Below, piece by piece: positions 9,940 to 22,365 of a stretch of 64,000 bases of DNA. Both the position numbers and the translations under genes were made by a program. Within the stretch, counting starts at the first letter, position 1. Every line of letters begins with the position of its first letter. The notes beneath the pieces were generated by a model. That model made no database searches. It was not told the DNA's origin and worked only from the letters and a program-made list of their open reading frames with translations. This stretch comes from Hofstenia miamia (Eukaryota > Xenacoelomorpha > Acoela). The DNA is taken from contig SCFE01000017.1 of NCBI GenBank assembly GCA_004352715.1, positions 587,441 to 651,440 on the forward strand, read 5' to 3'.

Positions 9940-12450
9940 ACCTAATTAATGAATCATCTCATTTGCTTGTTTGATTAGTGAGATTGCCTAAGGCATGTCC
10001 CAATGAACGTTCTGATACCCTCCTGTTTGGTAAGCTTCATCACAACTTCTTTTTCTGTTGTGACCATTTTCTTGTGTCTGATGAACTTAGGATCTTTCAG
10101 TGTATTTAATATGGTGCACATGCTTCTGAGTTCATTTAGTTTCATGTTGAATTCATCATAGTGCTTTTCATATAAACAGATGCCCTTAATTGCTATCATG
10201 AGGGTCATGATCACTTCAATATGGCTTGTGTGTGCTAGATCAGGGTTAATTGTTGTGTCTGGGAAGAAAAAATCGTAGGTAGATTGTAGATATTGTGATA
10301 TTGATGCTTTGTTGTAGAATGCACTAATGTTTTCTTGTACTTCCTCTCATGTTATTTCTTCCAGGTTGTTTTTCCTCAATCAAATCATTGTAATTACCTC
10401 TAGTCTTCTTGTGACATCATAGTACTTGTACGTGTTACTCCATAATTCTCCCCAAACTATATCATTGATTCCAGAAAAGAGAGAGTATCACTGTTTTTGT
10501 TGGTCTTTTTTGATCTCTGATCTTACTTTGTTGATTTGTTTGCAGATTGGCTTGCTCTCTTTGTATAAGTCATATGGTGTTACTTTACCCTCAATTTATA
10601 TATGTTCTTTGTTGTTTTTTTTCAGAAGCATTATTCTCAATTTCTTATATCTCTCATCACATATCTTTTCTAGTAATTTCTCTTTGGTGTTGACATATGT
10701 GGTCTCTTCATGCTAAAATGCTTTTGCAACTCTTCTGCTTTTTAGTCTCCATATTGGTAGGAGCATAGGTAAAGAGATTGTTAGAGGCAGTGTGCACTGG
10801 AGTAACGCTGTTAGTGTATTTTCCTTGATGTTTCCATAGTTACCTTCCATTTTGGCGGTTGTTGCTAATCTGAAAGTTGCTGGGTAATTGTTTTCCAATG
10901 TTTTTATGTCTTCGCAGAATGAGTTAGTTAGTCTGCTCTTCATGAGTTTTTGTGAGGTTTCTCCTCCTATCATTATTTTTGAGGTAATACACTCAATGTC
11001 GACTGCTAGTTGTTTGTGTGGCTGTAGCATTTGTGAAATTTCCGTTTTTGTAAATGCTTTGGTGTATAGCAATTTGATCAATGACTTTGTTTCCTTTCTG
11101 TATACTTTGCAGTATATTCTTTGGACTATGTTGTTTCACCTCTCTTGCTTGACTGTTATCACTACTAGCAGTCTCTCGTCATCTGTGTCAACCCATGATA
11201 TCTCACTTGGACTGCATTCTCCACATTTCTCAAGGTTTATCTTGTCAATCTCTCTCTGGGTTCTTGTTGTTAGAATGATCTTGAATGATTGCAACAGCTG
11301 GTTTTCTCTGTACATTTCTTCTTGAGACTTACTGCACATTTATATTATTTCTATGAGGCCTGTTTGTCCTTCTTTTTGCAATATTTCTGAGGTTTTCATA
11401 ATCATTGTATATGCACATTTTGGATAGTCCATCATGTATTTTCACATCTTCTTTTTGATTGTTTCATTTGCACATGATCTTTTATTCTTTTGATGGCTTC
11501 AATGGTTTCACACTCTTCTTTCCTGACTAGATTTCTTGTAGTTAGCCATGGTTGTGTCTTGAGTACTCTTAATTTGCAGTTGAAAGTTGCTCCGCACATT
11601 TATTTCTTTTTTGCATCACTCAAAATGTCTATTTCCATGTTTGCTAATTCTATTACAGTTGGTCTTCCCAATGTCTGTTCTCTGTTTAGCAGTCTTGTGA
11701 AGTATTTTTCAAACTACACTTCAGGTATATATCACTGACTTCCTCCAGATTGCCTCCTCTTTGTGTCATTTCCATAGTTTTTGCTGGGTAGTAGAGATTG
11801 ATTGCTATTTTTGACTAGGCCATAATCCTCTCTGCTAGTGTTATTAAGTTGAGTTGAGGTCTGTTGACACTAATTCAGATATGTTTGTTTCATCAGAAGT
11901 TTCCATCACAAATACATTTTCCAATTGCTCTTTGTGTTGTGATGTTCAGTCTTGCTATAATTATCACATGTATCTTTGAGATTTTGCGAGTTTAAGGGTT
12001 TTCTCTATTGATTTCTGTAGAGTTTTTTTACTGTAGTTCACTTTCTTTGATGAAGTGTATGATTAGTAAGTTTTTCTGATCAAGGTTTACCTGTTCACAT
12101 TCTTCAACTATTTTCTCTCTGTTGTTTATCAGTTTCTGTCCATCTAGTTGTGTGAATTGGTCATTGAATGTAATGTGCACTGTTCTTTGAAAGTATGGGT
12201 GGTTGAGCTTCTCATTCATGTTCAATTTGTACAAGATTATTGCGTTGCATGTGGGTCTATTTGCTTTATCAATTACTATTGGGACTGCTGATCCTTCACT
12301 TTCTTTTGCCATGGTGTTTTTTCTTATGAAGCATTTTGTCACTGGGGACAAGTTGTAATTTGTGTTGTATCTCATCTTCCTGTTAGCTATGAAGTAGAGG
12401 TTTATCTGTTCCTTCCCTATTTTTGTCATGTGGCATACTCCATCATCTGA
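9940..12450 (-). pseudogene. unidentified accessory ORF of element A (between integrase and 3' LTR)
   Basis: Unrecognised protein, broken into open pieces at 12429-12028, 11339-11136, 11081-10713 and 10214-9975. Each piece aligns by eye with the same region of elements B and D. AVPIVIDKANRPTCNAIILY matches VIPFIIDVERRPKINTIICY of B. INLEKCGECSPSEISWVDTD matches the VNLEKF and VNLQKF regions of B and D. AFTKTEISQMLQPHKQLAVD matches EMITKEELVIPQSPGQQVALD of D in part, and MIMTLMIAIKGICLYEKHYD matches MMTLMIALKGFQLYKRFYD. This is the position of env in errantiviruses, but I see no signal peptide, furin-like site or C-terminal membrane anchor. Function unknown; a captured host or viral gene is possible. 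Confidence 0.7.
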
Positions 12451-14600
12451 TCTGGATGATTGAGGTGATCAAGATGTTGTTGATTGACATTTATTCAATA
12501 ATGAGCTGCCCCATTTATCTGCCTGCCCTTTAATTGGCTTGTGGGTGATATGCACTTGTTTTCTCATTTAGTATCTCCATTAATTATTTGAATAGCTTGC
12601 TTTTGAATTGTACTCCATGATCAGATATGATTGTTTACATTGGAACAAGTTTTAGAATCAATTCCTTCATTATTTTGTCTATGACTGTCTTTGCTGTTTT
12701 GGTAGCATTTGTCAGCTTGTGACAATTTTTCTAGGTCTATGTGAACTATTTGGTTTGATGCTGTTGCTATTATCTTTTCTAACAGTGCTATTTGCTGTTG
12801 AGTAGGCAGGTTGTCCATTTATTGATTATGTCTTCTATTGTTTTCCTGACTGATATTATTATGAACCTTGTATTGAATGTTATTTCAGTTTGTATGATTC
12901 TGATGTGTCTGTTTTTATGTATTTTTCACATGAGTTCCCATTTGTAGTATTTGGGTTTTGCTATCCTTATTGATTTTAATTCAATGTATAGCAATCTGTT
13001 TTTATTTACTTTCCATTTACTTCTTTAGAAGTAGCTGTTAGCAATTTTTCCTAACTGTTTTTTGTTGTCTTGTATTTTAGTGATTATTTCTTGCAGAATT
13101 GTGTCTGTTCTTTATTTGTTGATGATCTCTGTTTCTGTTATCTCTTCTTTTATGACTATCAGCATTACTGGTTTTCCTTTCTTGTCAGCATTTATCTCAA
13201 ATAGCTGTTCATATTTGTTGTGTGGTAAGAATTCAAATGGTTTCTTTTCTCCTGTCCAAAAGTTGGCATTTTTATGTAGTGGTCTTTTATTGTGTTCTAT
13301 TATGAATTTGAATTCATTCAAATATTCTATCCACCTTGAGACTATTGAGGACTTATTGCCTGAGAATTATTTTAGTCATGCAAAGCCACTTTTGTCTGTT
13401 GTCACTTGAAAGGTTTGACCTATTAAGAAACACTGAAACTTCTTTATGCTTTCTACCAGTGCAAGCATTTCAAGTTCAGTCAATCCAGAGTTCTCCTCTC
13501 TTTGTTTGAGTTTTCTACAGAAGAATTGTATCAGTACCTCTTCACTGTTTTTGATCTGGCCTAAACATGCACCTAGGGTAATGTTGCTAGTGTCGCAGTT
13601 GAATATGAACACAGTTGGGTGTGTTTAATGATGGTAATCTTGCCAGTTCGTTTTTTACATTATTTAATTGCTCTTGCTCTTTTCATGTCCATTCAAATAT
13701 GGCGGATTTTTTCATTAGTGATGTCATCTTATTAAATTTCTGTGCTATGTTTGGGATAAACCATCCATAATAATTTATCAAGCCTTTGAAGGTCTTTCTG
13801 TACCATGTCTTTAGAATTGTTTTTCATTTTGATTTTTCCTTTTTGTATTTGTCTTCCCAGAAATACAACTTGTGTTTTAAGGATTTTGCATTTATTTCCA
13901 TTCACCCTTAGTCCTGCATTGTATAAAATAGTTAACATTCAGTCTAATTTTTCAATGTGTTGCTCACTATTAGTATATCATCAATGTAGGCACATACTCC
14001 ATCTTCAATTTTGGTTTATTGTGTTTCAGTACTTTGGTGACATAACACTGGAAGGTTGCTGGCACATTACATAATCTGAACATCATATACATCCATTTGA
14101 ATAATCCATAGGGTGTTATAAATGCAGTTTTTTTGATGTCCTCTGGCTCAATCAGTACTTGCCAGTTGGCCTTACAGAGGTCTATGCACATTTAATATTT
14201 ATGCTTCCTGGCTTTGTATATTATATAATCTATTTGAAGGAGTTGGTATGCATCTTTTTTTGTGGTTTCATTTAGTTTGCAAAAATTGATACACCATCAA
14301 TACTTTTTCCAATTGTTTCACAAACACTGCTGGTGTAGCATAGGGGCTCTTACTCAGTGTTATGTTTTTATTATCAATTAATTCATTCAGAATTTGGTTG
14401 TAGTTCTCTTTCAATTGTTATGGTACTCTTATGCATCATAGTCATATTGGTTCTTTTGTTGTTGTAACAATTTTATGAGGTTCTCCTACTGCTTTGCCTA
14501 TGCTAATTTCTCCAAAGTTGAAGATTTTTTCATGTTTTCTTTACATGTTTGTTAATTTTTCCTTTTTGTGTTCACTTAAGTGCTGTTATTTGCTATCATT
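12451..14600 (-). pseudogene. pol: pol (RT - RNase H - integrase) of element A
   Basis: Ty3-type pol in the expected order. RT lies at about 14.6-13.7 kb: KSPYATPAVFVKQ, DLCKANWQVLIEPEDIKKTAF, ITPYGLFKWMYMMFRLCN and the catalytic box AYIDDILI at about 13970-13993, which is intact. The RT thumb/connection FLGRQIQKG and FIPNIAQKFNK is at about 13.85-13.73 kb. RNase H (LGQIKNSEEVLIQFFCRKLK, ELEMLALVESIKKF) is at about 13.6-13.4 kb. Integrase lies at about 13.0-12.45 kb, with IVHIDLEKLSQ holding the first catalytic Asp. In-frame stops and frameshifts are frequent, and several are TGA where related copies suggest CGA. Not functional. Confidence 0.85.
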
Positions 14601-14899
14601 TATCTCTGGGATTTTGTAGTCTTCATTACCTTTTTCATTGATTATGTTGATCATTTTTTCTATAGTTTGCTCCTCAGATCTTACTCTTTTACCATAAATT
14701 ATGACGCTTTCTCTTTTTACATTCACAATCTGATTTGTTGCATTCAATATGGGAATTGTTATTTACCTTGTTTGATAGCACACAAACTTGATGGTAGTGA
14801 TAATTTCTTAGTGTTAATGCCTGTTTGTTTGTGTATCATGATTTTGGTCGTGATTTTTTCCTTAGGTGCAATATCTTACATTTTCCAATTGTTAGGCTG

Positions 14900-15293
14900 A
14901 AGTTTAATATCTTCACTCAGTTTAAATCATAGTGTTTTGTTGTCACATTCTTCATCTTCAGTTATAATTATCTCTTCTTGTACTACATTTTTTGTGAGGA
15001 AATTGTTCCCTAAATTCATTTCATATGGCAGGGGGTTCCTTTTGGTGTCTATAACAATAAATGTTTGTTGAAATGTTGTGTTTGTGATCCTGATTGGTAT
15101 CTCTACAGGTGTAACTTTGGTATCAATATAATTGCCCAATGCATTAATTAGTATGTGTTTGTCATTTTCTAGTTGTTTTTAGTAAATTCAATTTTTGTTG
15201 CACATTCATCTGTCAGTACAGAAATTACTACTCCCATATATATGGTTGCTTTGACCATTATACCATTAACTACAACTGTAATTGTATTTGTCT
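14900..15293 (-). pseudogene. retroviral-type aspartic protease of element A
   Basis: Matches the protease of element C (VVVNGIMVKATI aligned to VVVNGVMIKATI, then the C-terminal LGNNFLTKN aligned to LGNHFLTEN). The catalytic D-T/S-G triad reads YMG here, so the active site is lost. In A, the protease follows the gag N-terminal segment directly (junction near 15290, FTGRI then NTITVVVNG), so capsid and nucleocapsid are deleted. Confidence 0.75.
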
Positions 15294-17160
15294 ATTCTTC
15301 CTGTGAATTTAGGAAGAATGGCTTTGCATAATGGTGTTTTGTTATTGTTTGTTTCTAACAATATTGATTCATTGAACATTGGTTTCATCTCTATTTTGGG
15401 TTTATATTTCTATTTGACTTGCTTGGTTATCATTTCTACTAATTTTTGTACAAATTCTTCCTCTGTTTTTGGTTATATTTGTTTTACATAGGGTATCTGC
15501 ATCTTCTATTGTGGTTCTGCATATTTTTTTCAAGTTTTTTCTATCTGGTTAGTTTCTGATTCATTATTCAACATTAGTAGTCATAATTTGTATCTAAGAT
15601 TGTTGATTTCCATTTGTTTTATTTTGTTTTCTTCTCATAACCTGATGTTTTCTTCATGCATTTCAGCCATTAATGTAACATCCTCTACCAGGCATCATTA
15701 CAGTTTATCCTTTTGTTAGTTTATAACCTTAGTCATAGTTGTGCAGGTAGGGATTTACTTAACTAACTACTGCTTTAGCTTTTGTTTCTATTAACACAAT
15801 GTATCCAGATTTAACTGTTCAGTATTTAGGTGATGAAGCCATGAGGCATTTTCACTAATGATTGATAATGGGCATCTGCCTGAAGCTGATCTCCACATCC
15901 AGTTTCACCAATCCTTCAATGCTCCATTTGGTTGAGTTCCACATCTCAGCTCATTGATACAAGTTATGTGTACCCTATCCTAGCTCAGTGCATACTCAAG
16001 ACATGACACAATTTGACTTAGACTCTATTTTTGTAAAAGTGTTTCATTGTTTCACAACCAGACTTGTTACTAGATGCTTAATAAATATTACATGCAGCCA
16101 TTACCAAAATATATTGGCTTTAATAAATGTATTAGTATTGAGCAGCTTCCTAACCTACATTTATAGTTTAATACATGTTCAGTCAATTTATCAGTCATTT
16201 ATGGGTCACTAATTTGGATCTAAAACAATATTACAATATTACTTAGGTTTTGGTTATCATACCATTTTGTGAATTCATTTATTTTAATACACGTATTAAG
16301 TGATCACTAGTCAGCTAAATGAGAGAAAAACCCCTACACCTAACTTAAGTGCACTTTCATGGTCTGGCACAAAGACCATAGAATTGATCTTGATAATGGA
16401 TCCAGACCACTACTAAACACCAATCATTTAGCTTGACATCATATTAAATAATCAACCCATTATAGTAGAACAAAATAAGAATTCTGAATAAAATTCTTTA
16501 TCAATTGCTTACAATCTTTAGTTCCTATTTATAGCAAATCTAGAAAAGTACCTGTTGATTTCAAATTTAAACTTCTCGTCTGCCAAAATGGTGGCTAAAA
16601 GTAATGAAAGTGATTTTGCCCCCTTGTTTTACCAAAAATTATTATTATTGACCAATACTAATCTCTTATTTTTGACACATATTGTTTCTTGGTTGCATAA
16701 TACATATGAATCTAAATTAATCTAATTGATCTAAATACAATATTTCTAATCATCATTTCTTCAACCTTATTCCAATCTTTATTCAACATTTGCGGCATTT
16801 AGATTGATTTGGATAATGCTACATTAAGTGTTGCCATTTTGCACTTTTAATTTTCATTTCATTGTTTGTGTCACTTAGTATTTCTATCTGACTTTCAAAT
16901 AGATTTCTCTGTTCCATTAGTCTAGCACTCATATCATCTTTTATCTCATTTAGGATTTTTTCCTTTTCAACATTTCTGGATTCTATTTTTGAGAATTTCC
17001 ACATTAATTTTCTGACCACCTCAGTTAACTCATTTACTGTTACCTCATTTTTGTTGTTGACTGTTAACAGAATCATTTCTGTTGGGGATGCTTCACTTTT
17101 GGGAGATGATAACACTTCTTGTGTTCAGGGGGGTTTTGACTGTGGGAGGTCTTCTGAGTT
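15294..17160 (-). pseudogene. gag: gag N-terminal coiled-coil region of element A, split by a solo LTR
   Basis: Open piece 17115-16819 has heptad-rich residues (EVVRKLMWKFSKIESRNVEK, MEQRNLFESQIEILSDTN). After the solo LTR the frame resumes at 15669 with MAEMHEEN, as in the uninterrupted copy in element C (LMAEMHEENVRLRDEN near 41811-41857). The end PLCKAILPKFTGRI equals PLCKAILPNFTGKI of C. Coiled-coil gag N-terminus by composition; the exact start is not defined. Confidence 0.7.
15674..16823 (-). mobile_element. solo LTR (1150 bp) inserted in element A gag
   Basis: TG...CA-type ends (plus strand TGTAACATCC ... AATGCTACA) with a 4-bp target duplication TTAA at 15670-15673 and 16824-16827. 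Removing the LTR and one TTAA restores colinearity with the gag of element C. Same family as 31748-32868 and 49011-50117. No internal coding region, so a recombined solo LTR. The sense direction is inferred only from comparison with the LTR at 20012-21172. Confidence 0.85.
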
Positions 17161-17405
17161 TTAGGCCTTGTCTTGTTTTCTGGAATATACCATTATTTTG
17201 ATTTGCTGTGAGTAGTGTTTGGGTTTTTTCCAGTTGACTAAATTGTTGTCTTGTTACTCTGTAGGTCTGGTTTTTCTTTGTATTCTTAATTTGCTATTGG
17301 TATACCAAGATAATTGATATGGTTACTTTGTTTGTGAATTGTCATTGACAAGAAGTACATCTTCTTAAGTCAATTAATCATATTCCATTTACTTTCTTTC
17401 TCTGA

Positions 17406-20400
17406 GAGCCACTTTTGACAAGAAGTACATCTTCTTAAATTACTTATATCATAGTTTGTTCCTTTTCTTTTTTTCTGAGAAGAAATCCATCTTAACCCAG
17501 GGTTTGAATTAGTTGAGTTACAGTTTATCAGGCCACTGTCACAGTTGCCATGTAGAATCTGAGAATCTGTACAAGGAGATTTGTAGATAATTTTCAGTAA
17601 TGCTATAACAATTTCTATTAATTAATCTGTTAACCAACTGTACAATTTCATTTAGTCCAGCTTTCCATTTGTAGCAAGGTAAGGTATTAATAAAAACGTG
17701 CTTAGATAAAAAGCAGCAAGATGTTATCAGGGTCTGAACCTGAAGTGAAACACTGCAGGTCAAGAAGAATGTGGTAAGGCATTACCAGTTACCATGCAAA
17801 TGATTGTGACTCACAGACAAGGCTCATGATGTGGAAATGTCTCAGTGATTGTGTGTTGTAAATCCCTATCAATTTATTGTATTAATTGTTCTTGAAAGTT
17901 TGCAACTGCTCTGCATAAGCTTGATATTAACCCTACACATAAATAGCCCTCATATAAGTAGATGTAACTACACTCTGAATACATGTGAACAATCAATATG
18001 GTTGGCAGAAAGAGAATACATAACAGTCACAATTGAAGGTCACAAATAAAGCTGCCTAACATGACAGTTAGCATTAACAACATGTAGTATTGATTGGGGC
18101 TCATAGGCACCTCATATGTATAATAAAGCTTGTTATTACACCTAAGCAATTTGGATCTAAAAAGGGTTAGCCTAAGGTTAGCTATCCAGCTGTTTAATGA
18201 CATGAGTTATTATAATGAATGAATAAGTTGGAAAGCTACAAAGTAAAAACCCTTAACTTAATAGAGCTGCACAACAAAGGAAGTTCCTGGCTACAGACAT
18301 ATCAATGGATTATGAACAGCTGCATATGCATCAGCTCCAAAAGTTGCCTTAGTTGAAAACTGGGGATCACTGGTTGTGTGCTCAGACATTTAGCTGTCTG
18401 TTGACATATATAATATAAAATAAGAAATCAAATGAAGTAAATTCATTGTAATATCCTCTACCAGGCTCTGTCAGCTGGTTTCTTTATTATACTGTTATAA
18501 TTAGAATGATACATTAGTATGTAGGTATGTACTACTCTTATGCTGCTTGCTTCACTTCTACATCATTACTTCCATTAACTGTAATTTACAGGTGATATAA
18601 TGAACACTATTTAGGTGATGAAGCTCTGCAGCATCATTTCCATTTGTTGGTAACTGGGCATCCACCTGAAGTGAATCTCCACATTCAATAAAAACCACTC
18701 CTCAACATTCCAGTTGAATGAGTTGCACCTTTCAGTTCAGTGATGTAATTTATGTGTACCCTATCATAGCTCATTGCTTTACTTAAGGCATAACACAACT
18801 CAACTTAGTCTCTATGTACTGTATACTTGCAACCTGAATTTTTACTAGCTGCTTACTTAATATTGTATTTAGCCATTACCAAAATATATTGGCTTTAATA
18901 AATTAAATAAATATCTAGCAGCTTCCTACCCTACATGTAATAATTGATACATGCTCAGTCACATTATTGNGAGCCACTTTTGACAAGAAGTACATCTTCT
19001 TAAATTACTTATATCATAGTTTGTTCCTTTTCTTTTTTTCTGAGAAGAAATCCATCTTAACCCAGGGTTTGAATTAGTTGAGTTACAGTTTATCAGGCCA
19101 CTGTCACAGTTGCCATGTAGAATCTGAGAATCTGTACAAGGAGATTTGTAGATAATTTTCAGTAATGCTATAACAATTTCTATTAATTAATCTGTTAACC
19201 AACTGTACAATTTCATTTAGTCCAGCTTTCCATTTGTAGCAAGGTAAGGTATTAATAAAAACGTGCTTAGATAAAAAGCAGCAAGATGTTATCAGGGTCT
19301 GAACCTGAAGTGAAACACTGCAGGTCAAGAAGAATGTGGTAAGGCATTACCAGTTACCATGCAAATGATTGTGACTCACAGACAAGGCTCATGATGTGGA
19401 AATGTCTCAGTGATTGTGTGTTGTAAATCCCTATCAATTTATTGTATTAATTGTTCTTGAAAGTTTGCAACTGCTCTGCATAAGCTTGATATTAACCCTA
19501 CACATAAATAGCCCTCATATAAGTAGATGTAACTACACTCTGAATACATGTGAACAATCAATATGGTTGGCAGAAAGAGAATACATAACAGTCACAATTG
19601 AAGGTCACAAATAAAGCTGCCTAACATGACAGTTAGCATTAACAACATGTAGTATTGATTGGGGCTCATAGGCACCTCATATGTATAATAAAGCTTGTTA
19701 TTACACCTAAGCAATTTGGATCTAAAAAGGGTTAGCCTAAGGTTAGCTATCCAGCTGTTTAATGACATGAGTTATTATAATGAATGAATAAGTTGGAAAG
19801 CTACAAAGTAAAAACCCTTAACTTAATAGAGCTGCACAACAAAGGAAGTTCCTGGCTACAGACATATCAATGGATTATGAACAGCTGCATATGCATCAGC
19901 TCCAAAAGTTGCCTTAGTTGAAAACTGGGGATCACTGGTTGTGTGCTCAGACATTTAGCTGTCTGTTGACATATATAATATAAAATAAGAAATCAAATGA
20001 AGTAAATTCATTGTAATATCCTCTACCAGGCTCTGTCAGCTGGTTTCTTTATTATACTGTTATAATTAGAATGATACATTAGTATGTAGGTATGTACTAC
20101 TCTTATGCTGCTTGCTTCACTTCTACATCATTACTTCCATTAACTGTAATTTACAGGTGATATAATGAACACTATTTAGGTGATGAAGCTCTGCAGCATC
20201 ATTTCCATTTGTTGGTAACTGGGCATCCACCTGAAGTGAATCTCCACATTCAATAAAAACCACTCCTCTACATTCCAGTTGAATGAGTTGCACCTTTCAG
20301 TTCAGTGATGTAATTTATGTGTACCCTATCATAGCTCATTGCTTTACTTAAGGCACAACACAACTCAACTTAGTCTCTATGTACTGTATACTTGCAACCT

Positions 20401-20534
20401 GAATTTTTACTAGCTGCTTACTTAATATTGTATTTAGCCATTACCAAAATATATTGGCTTTAATAAATTAAATAAATATCTAGCAGCTTCCTACCCTACA
20501 TGTAATAATTGATACATGCTCAGTCACATTATTG
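17406..20534. repeat. 1565-bp tandem duplication joined at a single N
   Basis: 17406-18969 and 18971-20534 are almost identical; the few differences I see include CTCAACATT/CTCTACATT and GGCATAACA/GGCACAACA. The copies are separated only by one N at 18970. The unit covers leader sequence plus the first about 520 bp (plus-strand order) of the LTR. It may be a real duplication or two haplotypes placed side by side by the assembler. Confidence 0.9.
18970..18970. other. single-base assembly gap
   Basis: One N exactly at the junction of the two duplicate copies. Confidence 1.
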
Positions 20535-21172
20535 GTCATGTTATAGTCATTAATTTAGATCTAAAACAATGTAAATATAAATTCCTAAGTTTGGCTTACT
20601 AGCCTTATCTCAGATTCATTATCATTAATACATGTGAGATAATGATAGATAATCAGCTAAACAAAAATAAAAACTCCTAACCATAGTCTTAACCTAAGTG
20701 CACTTTTGTGGTTTGGCACAAGAAACTTTGAATTGTTCCCATGATGGAACCTTGCAACTACTAAATACCACTCATTTAGCTTGATGTTCTATTAAGTAAT
20801 CAAACCATAGTAGAAAATAAGTAAAAGAATTCTGTAGAAATTTCTTTATCAATTGTTACAACTAGATGGAATCTAGTTAACTGGAAAACAATCAGCATGT
20901 TCATGGTCATAGTTCAAATTTGTTTACTATTTGCTAATTCATTTGTCTTCCAATGATTATGCAATGTCAACTAATTAGCTTAAGTGAGTTGGTCCTTTTA
21001 AATTTGCCAAACTGTTTTGTGGATAAATGTTATATTAAAACTACACTAATAGTTCTTATAAAATTCAAAAGGATAATAATCAGGTTGTGTACAAAAATAT
21101 AATAAATTATTTTGCTAATAGTTCTTAGTTACTTTCTTTGTTATCTTTTGTGTGCCACCTGATTATGCCACA
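20012..21172 (-). repeat. 5' LTR of element A (1161 bp)
   Basis: Minus-strand reading starts TGTGGCATAATCAGG at 21172 and ends GGATATTACA at 20012. The last about 900 bp resembles the solo-LTR family, whereas the first about 270 bp (U3) differs and matches 9655-9924. No target duplication at its two ends, as expected for a 5' LTR of a longer element. A partial copy (18447-18969) sits in the first duplicate. Confidence 0.75.
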
Positions 21173-21179
21173 AGATGTT

Positions 21180-21880
21180 GATGAGACAATTTTTTCTGTC
21201 ATTAGTTCTGCATCTGATATATTTGCTCACATCATTGGTTATAATTTTTATTCTTTTCAAAATACCATAATATTGAAGTGTATCCTAGATTAAATTGCAC
21301 CATATTAAGTCACCTATGATGGAGAACAAAATTAGAGTTTTGTTAGGTAGCTTGGTAAGGCTTGTCTTGATATGTTTGATTTGTTTGGCAATAGGTTTTC
21401 AGAAGATGTGCTCAATTGGTACATACCCATCTGCATACAAGCAGGAAGTGTCATTTTCTTTAATGAGTTTTTATTTGCTTTGTTTGTAATGAACAGAGTT
21501 GAATCTTTTTATCAGGTCATCCAGACTATTAACATATTGTTCATTATTAATGAGTGTTATGTTTACTCTCCATTTCTTTTTATGTTTTGTTCACCATGCT
21601 GGTTGCATCAATGCTGTGTGAATTAAGGGAGATGGGATTCAATAATTGTTTTCTGTTTGTATACATTCTTCCAGAGATAGCTGTGGTGTTAATGTTTGAT
21701 TTGTCATCATATGCATGATAGAATGAGGTATCACTTTTTGTAAATGGAGTGAAGATAACAGAGAATTGTTGTCAAGTAATGATGTGAACTTGGTTTTGCA
21801 TGTTGCACACCACAAGAATTTTTTCACTTTGTCTGATACAATGTGCACATCTCTAGAAGCAATCACTAGTTTGTTACTAA
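21180..21880 (-). pseudogene. fragment of the accessory ORF, minus strand
   Basis: Two parts align with B and D: KKFLWCATCKTKFTSLL near 21800 (B: KKYMWGATTETKFPLL) and the stretch EHIFRKPIAKQIKHIK ... LFSIIGDLIWCN at about 21.43-21.26 kb (D: HDIFNKGTPIHEQL ... LFQAARDLMWIN). The part between them is deleted. Its 3' end is cut by the LTR of element A at 21172. Confidence 0.6.
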
Positions 21881-21965
21881 TAAAAGTAATAGGTAATGTT
21901 CCAAGTGGGTTTTCTTTGTTAATTATCCTGCTATAATATTTTTGAAACCATAGTAAGTTTTGTAT

Positions 21966-22365
21966 AGTAGAGTCACTCAGGGCCCATATTTTAATTATTC
22001 TTGATTATTTTGGCACTCTAGTTTAGTGAATATGTTTTCATGATGAAATGATTGTTGCTATCAATTTATCAATTTATTATTGTTTAATTCTTTGTAGTTT
22101 TGAGTGCAGTTTTATGATCATATTATTATTGGTGCCCTTGATTTGAGTCTTACATGTTATTGCTCATTTAATTTGCAAGGGAATTTCATGCAATATTTTG
22201 AAAACATGTAACAGGAATAATTTGATGAAATTGTTATAAATATGTGAGAGAACTGTAGTGATTGCACAATATAATTTGTCTCACTTCAGTTGTGTTTGAT
22301 CTTCTTTGATTTATTTATATGCTAACCCCTTTTAGGTTGTTATGGATTTTTGTATAATAAATCTT
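21966..22365 (+). repeat. 5' LTR of element B
   Basis: Begins in the string GTAGAGTCACTCAGGGCCC and ends near TAATAAATCTTGCTTAAGATC. Related to the LTR starts TGTAGAGTCACTTGGG at 36169 and TGTAGAGCCATG at 39604. Boundaries are good to about 10 bp. Confidence 0.6.

Larger units (their letters stand above)
9655..21172 (-). mobile_element. Ty3/gypsy-type LTR retrotransposon A (degenerate)
   Basis: Read on the minus strand: LTR (21172-20012), leader, gag N-terminal coiled coil (17.1-15.3 kb), protease, RT, RNase H, integrase (15.3-12.45 kb), accessory ORF (12.45-9.94 kb), purine-rich tract GATGGAGGAG ending at 9925, and the start of a second LTR (9924 downward, TGTGGCATAATCAGG). The two LTR starts match over about 270 bp. 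The element also contains a solo LTR insertion and a 1565-bp duplication. Every gene carries stops or frameshifts. The capsid and nucleocapsid are missing compared with element C. Confidence 0.85.

Noticed and set aside
10426-11325. Plus-strand hydrophobic open frames inside element A
   Set aside because: Antisense to the real minus-strand accessory ORF; hydrophobic residues come from T-rich antisense codons.
17539-17763. 74-codon minus-strand frame repeated at 19104-19328
   Set aside because: Identical only because of the 1565-bp duplication; lies in non-coding leader sequence.
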